From NCBI GenBank assembly GCA_041725935.1, contig JBGRQD010000002.1, positions 124,001 to 188,000 of the forward strand: a stretch of 64,000 nt of DNA, given 5' to 3'. Every line of letters starts with the position of its first letter. Position 1 is the first letter of the stretch. Shown piece by piece: positions 24,754 through 33,607 of the stretch. The stretch comes from Marivita sp041725935 (GTDB lineage Bacteria > Pseudomonadota > Alphaproteobacteria > Rhodobacterales > Rhodobacteraceae). The notes beneath the pieces were generated by a model, which was given only the letters and a program-made list of their open reading frames with translations, was not told the DNA's origin and ran no database searches. The position numbers were made by a program, and so were the translations under genes.

Positions 24754-25941
24754 TTATTCTGCCGCTTCGGTGGCGTGAGTCCGGCCTTCCTTTTCGGCGG
24801 CGTAGCTGGCTTGCGCCGTCTCGACCGCCTTTGCGTGGATCTCGGCCAGTTCGGGACGCATTTTCTGCGCGCGGAAAGCCGCGTCCATCGTCGACATGTG
24901 TTGGCCCTGGAAATGCGGGAACACCTCGCGCGCGATGAGGTTATAGCTGCGTTTGGTCGCCTCGAAATTTGCCCAATTGTGCGCCAGCATCAGGTAAGCT
25001 CCGAAACCGCCGTTGGATTGTGTCCAAAGCCGGTCGATCTGCGCCTTGGCCATTTCGGGGGTGCCGATGGCCCCAAAACCTGAATCGTTGATGAAGTCGA
25101 TCATCTCTTTCGCGTTCTGCCCCGGCATCGACATTTGGGGGAAAGCGGCGATTTCCTGGAAATAGTTGAACCAGTGCTCGATCCCGTATTCCACATCGCG
25201 CCGCGCCTGTTCGGCGGTTTCGGCAATGTGGCACAGCCCGACGAGCCGCCATTTGGAGCGATCCACCTGCTGATTGTGGTGTTTCGCTTCTTCCTCGATC
25301 ACGTCCCAGTGCAAGGCAAGCGCGTCGAAGCCAGCCGCCGTTGTTGCGCCGATGGAAATCAGACCGGTGCCGTATTTGCCCGCCAGTTTCGGACCCGTAG
25401 GCGAAGCAACTGCGGCGGTGGCAAGATCGAAATTGGAATAGGGCCGCAGGTGCAGGCGCGCGTCCTTGAGCGTCCAGCGGTCGTTCTCGAAATTCACCGG
25501 CTCGTCCGAGCGCAAAAGCCGCGTGATCACGTCCAACCCGTCGGCCAGCAGCCCGCGTGTGTCTTTCTGCGACAGGCCGATCATCGCCGCATCCGTGGGC
25601 AGCGATCCCGGCCCAAGGCCCAGCATGACGCGGCCACGCGTGATATGGTCTAGCTGCACCATGCGTTCTGCCACCCAGAGCGGGTTGTGATAGCTGACCG
25701 AAACCACCCCTGTGCCCAATTTGATGTGCCGGGTGCGTTCTGCCGCCGTGGCGATCATGATCTCGGGGCTGGCGGAAATTTCGGACCCGGCGGAATGGTG
25801 TTCGCCGAACCAGACTTCATCGTAATCACAGCGGTCAAGCCATTGAACCAACTCGAGATCCTGTTCCAACGCCAGTGTCGGATTGATGCCGGGCTTGTGG
25901 AACGGTGCCAAAAAGATGCCGAAACGCATTCGGTTGTTCAT
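24754..25941 (-). CDS. LLM-class flavin-dependent monooxygenase (limonene 1,2-monooxygenase-like)
   Basis: A 395-residue bacterial-luciferase-like TIM-barrel enzyme using reduced flavin and oxygen. The sequence MRFGIFLAPFHKPGINPTLALEQDLELVQWLD, then YDEVWFGEHHSAGSEISASPE and RTRHIKLGTGVVSVSYHNPL, is typical of the LLM family, and the overall order resembles LimB-type enzymes. The start MNNRMRFGIF is supported by GGGAGGAGA upstream. No partner flavin reductase is adjacent. The physiological substrate is unknown; other FMN-dependent Baeyer-Villiger-like activities are possible. Confidence 0.88.
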   Translation of the reverse strand: MNNRMRFGIFLAPFHKPGINPTLALEQDLELVQWLDRCDYDEVWFGEHHSAGSEISASPEIMIATAAERTRHIKLGTGVVSVSYHNPLWVAERMVQLDHITRGRVMLGLGPGSLPTDAAMIGLSQKDTRGLLADGLDVITRLLRSDEPVNFENDRWTLKDARLHLRPYSNFDLATAAVASPTGPKLAGKYGTGLISIGATTAAGFDALALHWDVIEEEAKHHNQQVDRSKWRLVGLCHIAETAEQARRDVEYGIEHWFNYFQEIAAFPQMSMPGQNAKEMIDFINDSGFGAIGTPEMAKAQIDRLWTQSNGGFGAYLMLAHNWANFEATKRSYNLIAREVFPHFQGQHMSTMDAAFRAQKMRPELAEIHAKAVETAQASYAAEKEGRTHATEAAE

Positions 25942-26361
25942 ATCGTCTCCTCCCATGATGCGACCGCACTTTGTGTGCGTGACGCAAGGGAAGCGTAAAT
26001 CGGGTTTTCTGAATCGCCTAGCATAGATTGCGCGAGAACCGTGCAACCGTCCGAGAGCACGGCACGACGGCCCGGGCCGGGTCATGCCCCGCCGAGCTGT
26101 CGATTGTGAATGGTTGAAAGCGGCGCCGCCCCGAAGGTCTGACATCTGCTTTTCGCTGTCGGGCGCAAACCCGAACCCTGTAGCCCTGCCAAAGGCCCTG
26201 TTGACCGGTCTCTCACGGGTGTCCCCGGATGGGGCGTGAAAGCAAATGTCATGTGGTGTCGCGGTGTGGGAGTGACCCTCTCCGCTCGATGCGCATCGTG
26301 CGGAGGGTTTTGGCGGTGGGGCGTTAAGACTTCGGAAATCAAGCGCGCGGGCTTGGTGCCC
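25942..26361. other. 420-bp intergenic region with a plus-strand terminator-like hairpin
   Basis: No convincing coding frame. The LLM gene promoter must lie at its left end. At 26275-26311 the plus strand carries ACCCTCTCCGC...GCGGAGGGT enclosing the palindrome CGATGCGCATCG, followed by TTTT. No annotated plus-strand gene precedes it, so an unannotated plus-strand small RNA is possible. Confidence 0.4.
26275..26311 (+). terminator. Terminator-like hairpin without an annotated upstream gene
   Basis: Outer arms ACCCT(CT)CCGC and GCGGAGGGT with the inner palindrome CGATGCGCATCG, then TTTT on the plus strand. On the minus strand no T-run follows, so it does not suit the flanking minus-strand genes. 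Confidence 0.45.
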
Positions 26362-27954
26362 CTAGCCCGCCAGCGCGCGGGTCATGCGGATCAGCGTCGG
26401 GCCCTTGGCAGTGAGCGCCGACAGAACCGCCTGTTGCAGGTCCGTCAGGGTGGCAGGTTCTACCGCATCTGCTCCGTAAGCCTTTGCGAGCGCCAGAAAA
26501 TCCGGGTTCCGCGCCACAACCGCATTGGGTGCGATCTGGCTACGCACCATGCTGTCTTCGATCTCGCCCAGCTTGCCATTGTCCCAGACAAGGATCGGCA
26601 GCGACAGGCCCAGTTCGACCGCCGTGCCCAGTTCCTGAATGGTGTATTGCAGCCCGTAATCCCCCGCGATGGCCAGCGTCGGCTTGCCACGACGCGCCAC
26701 GGCCCCGCCGATGGCGGCAGGCAGCGCATAGCCCAAAGTGCCGAACCCATAGGGGTGGTGCCAGTGACCGGGGCGCGGCATGTCCCAGATCTCTTTCGCG
26801 CCATAGGCAAACTGCGTCATGTCGGAATAGATCATCGTGTCGTCGGGCAGCCCGGCGCGCAGCGCGTCGCAGACCGGCACGATGCCGGGGCGTTCGGTCT
26901 CCACCTCGGCGCGCCACGCAGCCCGTTTGCGGGCCACCGCAGCCGCGTCCCATTTCAGCGGCTTGTCCCCGGTGCGGGCGGGAATGGCGATGGTCATGGC
27001 GCGCAACACCGCGCCCGCATCCGCAAGGATCGCGCGGTCCCGTGGCCCCATGCCGCCAAAATTCTCGGCGTCGATATCCACACGGATCATCGGCGCGTCA
27101 TGGCCCAGCTTGGGTCGCCAGAGATCGACCTCGGAGAGCGTGGTGCCCACGGCGATCACAAGATCGGCCTGTGCTGCGATCTCGGCGCTGTCGGGGCGGG
27201 CCAGATAGCTGCCGAAAAACAGCGGCTGATCGGCAGGCACAACCCCGCGCGCCGCATAGGTCACGAACGAGGCCGCACCGGCCTGGCGCAGCAGGTCGGG
27301 CACCGCGTCCGCTCCCGAGACCGCGCCACCGCCAAACACGAAAAGCGGTCTTTCCGCGGCCAGCACGGCGGCGACCAGATCGTAGACCTCCGCATGGGAC
27401 GCAGCCGGCAGAGCGGGGCGCACGGGACGCGGCGGTGCCGGGTCGGCCTGCGCGCCCAGAATGGCGATCGGCACCTGCAGATGACAGGGGCGCGCACGGG
27501 CACTGGCGAAGAGATCGAACGCCCGGTCGATCAGCGTATAGGCGGCCTCGGCGCTGCGCGCCTCTTCGGACCATGCGCACACGGTTTCCGCCGCCGCACG
27601 CTGGTCGCGCATCTGGTGCAATTGCCCGCGCCGGGCAGAGGTTTCGTCAAGGCAGGACGAGATCGCCAGAACCGGCACCGAATCCGAATAGGCCTGCCCG
27701 AGCGGCGTCAGGATATTGGTCAGCCCCGGCCCGGTGATGACATAGGCCACGCCGGGTTTGCCCGACGCGCGGGCATAGCCGTCTGCCATGAAGCCCGCGC
27801 CCTGTTCGTGACGGGCCAGCACATGGGTGATCCCGGCCTGATCTATGCCGCGATACAGCTCGATATTGTGGACACCGGGAATGCCGAAGATCGTATCGAC
27901 TCCCCGATCGCGGAGCATGTTCGAGATTTGCGCGCCAAGGGGTTGTCGGGACAT
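26362..27954 (-). CDS. Thiamine diphosphate-dependent enzyme (acetolactate synthase / 2-oxo acid decarboxylase family)
   Basis: A 530-residue ThDP enzyme with the three-domain POX/ALS layout. The N-terminal PYR domain has the catalytic Glu in HVLARHEQGAGFMADGYAR; the middle domain is Rossmann-like; the C-terminal PP domain holds the ThDP/Mg motif GDYGLQYTIQELGTAVELG...LVWDN. It is catabolic-type, with no regulatory subunit gene nearby. The sequence style resembles oxo acid decarboxylases such as 5-guanidino-2-oxopentanoate decarboxylase, but that is a guess. The start MSRQPLGAQISNML shares one base with the trkH stop (TGATG), so it is translated after trkH. Confidence 0.85.
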   Translation of the reverse strand: MSRQPLGAQISNMLRDRGVDTIFGIPGVHNIELYRGIDQAGITHVLARHEQGAGFMADGYARASGKPGVAYVITGPGLTNILTPLGQAYSDSVPVLAISSCLDETSARRGQLHQMRDQRAAAETVCAWSEEARSAEAAYTLIDRAFDLFASARARPCHLQVPIAILGAQADPAPPRPVRPALPAASHAEVYDLVAAVLAAERPLFVFGGGAVSGADAVPDLLRQAGAASFVTYAARGVVPADQPLFFGSYLARPDSAEIAAQADLVIAVGTTLSEVDLWRPKLGHDAPMIRVDIDAENFGGMGPRDRAILADAGAVLRAMTIAIPARTGDKPLKWDAAAVARKRAAWRAEVETERPGIVPVCDALRAGLPDDTMIYSDMTQFAYGAKEIWDMPRPGHWHHPYGFGTLGYALPAAIGGAVARRGKPTLAIAGDYGLQYTIQELGTAVELGLSLPILVWDNGKLGEIEDSMVRSQIAPNAVVARNPDFLALAKAYGADAVEPATLTDLQQAVLSALTAKGPTLIRMTRALAG

Positions 27955-29402
27955 CAGGCTCTCCAGAAGGTGGGAAGGAAAAGGACAATCACCGCCACCA
28001 ACTCCAACCGGCCCATCAGCATGGCGATGGACAGGATCCATTTCGCGGTGTCCGAAAAGTCCTCGAGTGACCCCGATGACGTGACCATCGTGCCGAAGGC
28101 CGGACCCACGTTGAATACCGCGGTCCAGGCGGCGGTGAGCGATTCGAGAAACGGCAGGCCGGTGAAGGACAACAGGATCGCCACGGCGGTGACGGTGACC
28201 GCAAATAGCGTGAACATGGAAATGACCGAGGCCATGACCTCGTAGGGCACGACACGACCGTCCACGCGCACCGTCACGATCCTGTGCGGATAGGCGATCC
28301 GCTTGAGCTGTGATCGCAGGGCGGCAAAGAACACCTGGTAGCGGAAGACCTTGATCGAACAGCCAGTCGATCCGGTGCAGCCGCCGATGGCCCCGACGAA
28401 GAGCAGCACGGTAAAGGCCATGCCGCCCCACAGGGTCACATCCGCGCTGCCATAGCCCGTGCCGGTAAAGAACGACACCGTGTTGAAGGCGATCGACCGC
28501 AGCGTGGCCAGATCGTAGCTGGCGTTCACCAGCCATTGCGACAGGCTGATCGTGGCCACCGCCAGACAGATCAGAAGCAGAAAGGTCCGGATCTGGCTGT
28601 CGCGGTAGATCGGCTGCACCTGTCCCCGGCTGAATTGGAACAGGCGGATGAACGGCAGGCTGGCAAGGACCATGAACAGCACCCCGGCCCATTCCGCCGG
28701 ACCGACGAATTTGCCGAAGGACATATCGGAGGTGGAAAAGCCACCCGTCGATACTGTGGTCAGCGCATGCACCGTGGCGTCGAACACATCCATGCCCAGC
28801 ACGAAATAGGTCAGCGCGCAGATCATCGTCAGCAGGATGTAGATCTCGAACAACCCGCGCGAGATATCCAGCGCCCGCGGCAGCACCTTGCCCAGCGTGT
28901 CGAAGCCTTCGGAGCGAAAGAACTGCATCCCGCCGACCCGCATCACCGGCAGGAACAGCATGGCGACGATCACGATCCCCAACCCGCCCAGCCATTGCAG
29001 AATGCCGCGCCACAGCAAGAGCCCCTTGGGCAGGTCGTCGAGGCCCGAAATCACGGTGGTCCCGGTCGTCGTCATCCCCGACATCGCCTCGAAATACGCA
29101 TCCACAAGGCGCAGGTCGGTGGCCCCGATCATCAGCGGCATCGCCCCGAACATCGGCAGGACCGCCCAGACGCCGCTGGTCAGCAGGAACACCTGCTGCA
29201 ACGACAGGTCACGCCGCACCCCGTTGGCCGAGGCAAGCGCGATCAGCCCGCCCGAAAACATCGTCAGAACAGAGCTTTGCAGGAACACGTGCCATTCGCC
29301 ACGACCTTCGGCCAGATCGACCAGCATCGGCAAAAGCATCGTCGCCCCGAGAACAGCGACCAAAAGGCCGATCACATAGGCTACGGGACGGATGTCGAAC
29401 AT
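27954..29402 (-). CDS. trkH: TrkH family potassium uptake protein
   Basis: A 482-residue K+ channel-like transporter with about ten membrane segments and four selectivity-filter-like loops: MTTTGTTV, STGGFST, FTGTGYGS and FNVGPAFG, each after a re-entrant helix. It moves K+ across the inner membrane and normally needs cytoplasmic TrkA, which is not in the window. The start MFDIRPVAYVIGLL is a clear ATG. The stop overlaps the ThDP enzyme start by 1 bp, an unusual partner. Confidence 0.93.
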   Translation of the reverse strand: MFDIRPVAYVIGLLVAVLGATMLLPMLVDLAEGRGEWHVFLQSSVLTMFSGGLIALASANGVRRDLSLQQVFLLTSGVWAVLPMFGAMPLMIGATDLRLVDAYFEAMSGMTTTGTTVISGLDDLPKGLLLWRGILQWLGGLGIVIVAMLFLPVMRVGGMQFFRSEGFDTLGKVLPRALDISRGLFEIYILLTMICALTYFVLGMDVFDATVHALTTVSTGGFSTSDMSFGKFVGPAEWAGVLFMVLASLPFIRLFQFSRGQVQPIYRDSQIRTFLLLICLAVATISLSQWLVNASYDLATLRSIAFNTVSFFTGTGYGSADVTLWGGMAFTVLLFVGAIGGCTGSTGCSIKVFRYQVFFAALRSQLKRIAYPHRIVTVRVDGRVVPYEVMASVISMFTLFAVTVTAVAILLSFTGLPFLESLTAAWTAVFNVGPAFGTMVTSSGSLEDFSDTAKWILSIAMLMGRLELVAVIVLFLPTFWRA

Positions 29403-29435
29403 GGCGCAAAGCGTTGAACCCGGATCGTCAGGGTG

Positions 29436-29693
29436 TCAAGCGCCAGACCACCGCTTTGGCGCTGCCGTGTCGGCAAAACAGTCCTCGAAGACGAAGGGCA
29501 GGATGTCCTCGCGCGTCAGACCGCATCCTGCCAGTTCCGCATCGCTCATCGCGTCAAGCCGCAGGATGCTGCCAAGGCGCGGACGGATATAGGCGGCGGC
29601 GTTGAAGCCCTGCCCCCGTTCGGCAAAGAAAAGATCAATCCGGTTGTGCAATCCGGGTGTCACAAACTGCACATGCAGTGCTTCTATCGACAT
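29436..29693 (-). CDS. Small conserved protein with a DUF1127-like helical tail
   Basis: An 85-residue acidic protein starting MSIEALHVQFVTPGLHNRID (ATG with GAGG upstream). The central region RLGSILRLDAMSDAELAGCGLTREDI resembles the L..MSD.EL...GL.R.DI pattern of DUF1127 proteins but lacks their basic N-terminal helix. No signal or membrane segment is visible. It stands alone 33 bp upstream of trkH and may be co-transcribed with it. Function unknown. Confidence 0.65.
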   Translation of the reverse strand: MSIEALHVQFVTPGLHNRIDLFFAERGQGFNAAAYIRPRLGSILRLDAMSDAELAGCGLTREDILPFVFEDCFADTAAPKRWSGA

Positions 29694-29905
29694 TGGAAAC
29701 CTCGTTGCTTTTGGCGGTTTCCTCCCTCTGTCCAGTCTAGGACGCGTCGCGTGCCGATGCGTCACGGAGCTGCGTCACCGGGCGGGTCTTGGCCCAGATG
29801 TGGGATTGTAACGACACCTTGCCACGCCTTTGCCCGATGAAGCGGCACAGCGGCGAGGATTTCATCAGTCGACAGATCGGTCGCCGCAGCCCCACGGCCC
29901 AACGA

Positions 29906-29931
29906 AAAACGGCGGCCGAAGCCGCCGTTTT
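29906..29931 (-). terminator. Intrinsic terminator of folE2
   Basis: AAAACGGCGGC and GCCGCCGTTTT flank a tetraloop that reads TTCG on the minus strand. The minus-strand T-run follows directly (GTTTTTCG). It lies 27 bp after the folE2 stop. Confidence 0.9.
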
Positions 29932-29957
29932 GCACAATCAGGTTTCAGAGCGGCCCA

Positions 29958-31055
29958 TCAGCCGACATGGAACAGCGTCGAGAACAGCTTGGGATCAAGA
30001 CTCTCGGCCGCGAACAGATCACCCTCGGTCAGCACCGACACGGCGTCGTGGCTGTGCAGGCTTTCCTGGTGGCTTGCCAGAACGCGGTAATCGCCGATCC
30101 GCGCATCCGCCTGCAACTGCTCGGCAAAAAGCCGCGCCGCGTCTTCGACAAAGATCGGATTGGCGGCGTTCAGTTCGGCGAAGGCCTGTTCATCCTCGCG
30201 CTTGACCATGACTTGCGTCTCGGTCGGAACGGCGCGGCGGCACATGTCGATCAGGTCTTCGAACCACAGGCACTTGCCCTCGTTCAGTTCGACCGAGATC
30301 CGCGCAACAGAGCGCTGCGAATGCGGTGTCGCCAATTGGCCCCGCTCGCGGCGCGCATGTTCTGACAGTTCCAGCGAACATGGGCAGGTCGAACTGTAGA
30401 CGTAATCGAGATGCATGATCTTGCGGCGCACACCGGCGATTTCCACCAGTTCCAGCGCAATGTCGTAATACTGGTAACCCGACAGGCCCGACCGCAGGCT
30501 CGACACCTTCATCGGGAAGGACAGGCGCATGTTGATGCGCGCGTCAAAGGATTCTAGGTCCGATTTGTAATCGTCCAGCGCCGCTTCGATCACGTTGAAG
30601 CTGAAGGTCTTTTCGGCATGCTCATAGAAGGACCGCATGATCCGGCTCATGTTGATGCCCTTCTTGTCGGCATCGAGGCTGACCGTGCCGGTCACGCTGG
30701 TTTCCAGCGTCAGGTCGCCATTGTCGCGGGTGTGGTAGCTGATCGGCAGGCGGAAATTGGAAATGCCAACATGCTGGATACCCCGATTGGCACCGCGGAT
30801 CAGCGCTGACGGCCCGTTTTGCAGGTCGGGAAGCGACGCCTTGTACGCCCCATCGACAACAAAGCCGTCAGGATAGGCGCGCGACAGGACCGGGTAGCTG
30901 TCCGTTTCCCCATCGACCAGACGACGCAGCACCGGATCGACCAGGTCGATCTCGGCATCATGCGATTTTCCAGCCCACTGGCGCAGAAGCGCAAGCGCTG
31001 CCTCTGCTTCGGAACGGCTCGGTTTGCGGTCGATCTCAGGTGTATGGATGTTCAT
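29958..31055 (-). CDS. folE2: GTP cyclohydrolase FolE2 (type IB)
   Basis: Converts GTP to 7,8-dihydroneopterin triphosphate for tetrahydrofolate and queuosine synthesis. It has 365 residues. The type-IB signature is YSSTCPCSLELSEH with the metal-binding Cys, and the T-fold body includes HVGISNFRLPISYHTRDNG and INMRLSFPMKVSSLRSG. The start is ATG at 31055 (MNIHTPEIDRKPSR); a longer frame runs into non-homologous sequence. FolE2 is a metal-promiscuous isozyme often Zur-regulated, but no clear Zur palindrome was found upstream. Confidence 0.96.
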   Translation of the reverse strand: MNIHTPEIDRKPSRSEAEAALALLRQWAGKSHDAEIDLVDPVLRRLVDGETDSYPVLSRAYPDGFVVDGAYKASLPDLQNGPSALIRGANRGIQHVGISNFRLPISYHTRDNGDLTLETSVTGTVSLDADKKGINMSRIMRSFYEHAEKTFSFNVIEAALDDYKSDLESFDARINMRLSFPMKVSSLRSGLSGYQYYDIALELVEIAGVRRKIMHLDYVYSSTCPCSLELSEHARRERGQLATPHSQRSVARISVELNEGKCLWFEDLIDMCRRAVPTETQVMVKREDEQAFAELNAANPIFVEDAARLFAEQLQADARIGDYRVLASHQESLHSHDAVSVLTEGDLFAAESLDPKLFSTLFHVG

Positions 31056-31186
31056 ACTCAGGCCCCCTCGCCCGTTGGACATGCCCTGAAGATAGGCACC
31101 CGTCCGCTCACTTCCACTTACCTTATATACGGCAGCACCCCGAAATCGGACCACTCTTGCGGGGAAATTTCTCGGTCATTTCACAA

Positions 31187-32365
31187 TCATGCAGCATCGA
31201 GCGCGGTCAGGATATCGTCGATCAGGTCATCCGTATCCTCGATACCGACCGAAAGGCGCACCAAACCGTCGGTTATGCCAAGGATCTCGCGCTGATCTGC
31301 GCTCAGGCGCTGATGTGTCGTGGTCGCGGGGTGGGTGACGATGCTTTTTGCATCCCCGAGATTGTTCGAGATCACGATCACCTCGAGCGCGTTGAGAAAC
31401 GCGAAAGCCGCCGCCTTGCCGCCCGCAAGCTCGATGGCGAGCATGGTGCCGCCCGAGCCGGTCTGACGTGCTGCCAGCGCCGCCTGCCTGTGCGATGGCA
31501 GTCCCGGATAGATCACCTGCTTCAGCTTGGCATGGCCCTCGAGCGCCTCTGCGATCGCCTGCGCCGAGTTCGCCTGTGCGCGGACGCGCAGATCCAGCGT
31601 TTCCAGACCCTTGAGCTGCACCCAGGCCGTGAACGGCGACATCGACCCACCGGTATGCTTCATATAGGGTTCGACCACCTTGCGGATATGGTCGCGCGTG
31701 CCAAGGATCACGCCGCCCAATGTCCGCCCCTGCCCGTCGATATGCTTGGTCGAGGAATAGATGATGACATCCGCTCCCTGCGCCACCGCATCCGAAAACA
31801 CCGGGGTCGAGAACACGTTGTCCACCACCACCAGAGCGCCCTGGGCATGCGCGACCTCGGACACCGCCTGAATATCGACCAATTCCAGCGACGGGTTCGA
31901 CATCGACTCGAAAAACACCGCCTTGGTGTCCGGGCGCACAGCCGCGCGCCACTGGCCCAGATCGGCCCCGTCCACCAGTGTCACCTCGACACCAAAACGG
32001 GGCAGAATGTCCTCGACAATATAAAGACAGGACCCGAACAGCGCGCGCGCCGACACAAGGTGATCCCCCGCCTTGAGCATCGACATCAGCGCACCGTTGA
32101 CCGCCGCCATACCGCTTGCCGTGGCAAAGGCGTCTTCTGCACCTTCCAGCATCGCGATGCGCTCCTCGAACATCGCAACAGTGGGGTTGCCGTAGCGCGC
32201 ATAGATATATTCGTCCGGCCCGGATTTGATGAACCGCTGCTCGGCCTGTTCGGCGCTGTCATAGACAAAGCCCTGCGTGAGAAAGATCGCTTCGCTGACC
32301 TCGCCCCACTGGCTGCGCTTGGTGCCGCCATGCACCAGTTTCGTTCTCGGTTTCCTGTCTTTCAT
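31187..32365 (-). CDS. metZ: O-succinylhomoserine sulfhydrylase
   Basis: A 392-residue Cys/Met-metabolism PLP enzyme making homocysteine from O-succinylhomoserine and sulfide. The PLP lysine lies in the family motif IIYSSTKHIDGQGRTLGG, with YARYGNPTVAMFEERIAMLEG upstream and SLGD-like ISNNLGDAKSIVTHPATTTH downstream. The start is ATG at 32365 with AGAGG 5-6 bases upstream. A SAM-II riboswitch and a terminator in its leader show repression by S-adenosylmethionine. metX/metY-type activity cannot be excluded by sequence alone. Confidence 0.94.
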   Translation of the reverse strand: MKDRKPRTKLVHGGTKRSQWGEVSEAIFLTQGFVYDSAEQAEQRFIKSGPDEYIYARYGNPTVAMFEERIAMLEGAEDAFATASGMAAVNGALMSMLKAGDHLVSARALFGSCLYIVEDILPRFGVEVTLVDGADLGQWRAAVRPDTKAVFFESMSNPSLELVDIQAVSEVAHAQGALVVVDNVFSTPVFSDAVAQGADVIIYSSTKHIDGQGRTLGGVILGTRDHIRKVVEPYMKHTGGSMSPFTAWVQLKGLETLDLRVRAQANSAQAIAEALEGHAKLKQVIYPGLPSHRQAALAARQTGSGGTMLAIELAGGKAAAFAFLNALEVIVISNNLGDAKSIVTHPATTTHQRLSADQREILGITDGLVRLSVGIEDTDDLIDDILTALDAA

Positions 32366-32392
32366 CTCGTCACCTCTGGGCCGCAGCCCAAC

Positions 32393-32427
32393 AAAAAAGC
32401 CCCGTTCCGGCCAAGCGAAAGGGGCTT
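32393..32427 (-). terminator. Leader terminator of metZ (riboswitch expression platform)
   Basis: On the minus strand AAAGCCCC...GGGGCT forms a hairpin followed by TTTTTTG, between the SAM-II aptamer and the metZ start. This suggests SAM-dependent transcription attenuation. Confidence 0.8.
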
Positions 32428-32436
32428 TCGACTGAC

Positions 32437-32490
32437 CTTTTAGCGGCATGTTTAACGTGGCCCGCAATCCGGTAACAAATCGCCACATCG
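32437..32490 (-). promoter_or_regulatory. SAM-II riboswitch
   Basis: The minus strand reads GTGGCGATTTGTTACC, then TTGCGGGCCACGTTAAAC and CCGCTAAAAGG, matching the SAM-II consensus: P1 pairs GTGGC with GCCAC, and the conserved GCTAAA pairs back as a pseudoknot. It lies about 80 bp upstream of metZ, a typical SAM-II target in alphaproteobacteria. Confidence 0.93.
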
Positions 32491-32605
32491 TCGCGATACT
32501 GGCCGCAAAGGCACAGGTCAAGCCTGACATATAGCTGTCACATGAACGTCACCGCAATGTTGCGGAAGCGGCTTAGCGCTACCCCAACATGTGGTGGGGC
32601 GATCC

Positions 32606-33472
32606 ATGGCTCTTGTGCAGATCAGCAGCGACCGGACCGGCAAATGGCAGGGTGATCTGCTCCCCCTGCCCGTATCCGCACCGGTCGTCATCATGCTGCA
32701 TGGCTACAAGTACCGCCCCGGTTCCGGCAAAGACTGCCCGCACACCAGCCTCTTTGCCCGCCAGTCGAACCACCCCGCGCTGCGCAGCAGGCCCTGGCCC
32801 GTGCGGCTGCGCATCGGCACGCCGCGCATCTCGGCCATCGGTTTTGGCTGGCCCGCACGCGGATCGCTCTGGACAGCCTGGCGTCAGGCCGAGATCGCGG
32901 GCAGTGCGCTGGCCAACCTGATCGCCCGGCTGCAGCATGACGCGCCGCAGCGACCCATCCACCTGCTCGGCCATTCGCTGGGCGCGCGGGTCGCACTGAC
33001 CGCGCTGCGCCACAGCGCACCGGGTGCGGTGCGCACCGCGATCCTGCTGAACGGCGCGGATTTCGACCGGCACGCCACAAACGTGGCGGATCACCACCGG
33101 GGCACGCCGTTTCACCTGATCAACGTGACCAGCCGCGAAAACGCGGTGTTCGACGCGCTGACCGAGCTGAGCCTGCTGGCCCCGATGCGGTCCGAACGCG
33201 CCATAGGCCGGGGGCTGAGCGGGCCGAACACCGTGACGCTGCGGCTCGATCATGCCGAAGATCGCAAACGGCTGGTCGGTCTGGGCTTCGACCTGCCGCC
33301 ACCGGACCGGTCGATCTGCCACTGGTCGACCTATCTGCGCCCCGGCACGGGTGCTCTGTACCGCGCTCTCTTTGACGGCTCCCTGCCCGCGCACCGGCTG
33401 CGCGCCGCATTGTCCAACACCGAATGTGGCAGCGCCTCGCCTACGCCGGACCTTGCTGCGCAAGCCATCTAG
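32606..33472 (+). CDS. Alpha/beta hydrolase
   Basis: A 288-residue alpha/beta-hydrolase fold protein of unknown substrate. The oxyanion segment is VVIMLHGYKYRPG (HG at 32-33) and the nucleophile elbow is GHSLG with S124 in IHLLGHSLGARVALTAL. No signal peptide is visible. The ATG at 32606 (MALVQISSDRTG) is chosen; in-frame GTG codons lie five codons upstream. It is divergent from metZ; its 5' end adjoins the SAM-II leader region but on the other strand. Confidence 0.8.
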   Translation: MALVQISSDRTGKWQGDLLPLPVSAPVVIMLHGYKYRPGSGKDCPHTSLFARQSNHPALRSRPWPVRLRIGTPRISAIGFGWPARGSLWTAWRQAEIAGSALANLIARLQHDAPQRPIHLLGHSLGARVALTALRHSAPGAVRTAILLNGADFDRHATNVADHHRGTPFHLINVTSRENAVFDALTELSLLAPMRSERAIGRGLSGPNTVTLRLDHAEDRKRLVGLGFDLPPPDRSICHWSTYLRPGTGALYRALFDGSLPAHRLRAALSNTECGSASPTPDLAAQAI

Positions 33473-33485
33473 GCGCAGCCCCTTG

Positions 33486-33510
33486 CTTCTTCTCTTTCCA
33501 AATACGCACA
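33486..33510 (+). repeat. Dispersed motif CTTCTTCTCTTTCCAAATAC, copy 2
   Basis: Follows the hydrolase stop by 13 bp. It matches the copies at 5905, 45671 and 49451, sharing TTTCCAAATAC after a CTTCT-rich stretch; all four read on the plus strand. Confidence 0.6.
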
Positions 33511-33607
33511 CGCGACAGGCCCCACAGTCACATCGCGCCTCATGTCTTGAGGTCCGACCCCCAGAGGCACCAGAATCCTGCATGCGCGTTAGCGCATTCA
33601 CCCTGCT

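Noticed and set aside
26236..28245. Plus-strand open frame of 669 codons opposite the ThDP enzyme
   Set aside because: The opposite frame encodes a complete ThDP enzyme with cofactor motifs; this one is Arg/His-rich antisense.
31056..31186. Zur box upstream of folE2
   Set aside because: FolE2 is often Zur-regulated, but no palindrome resembling the alphaproteobacterial Zur site could be seen.
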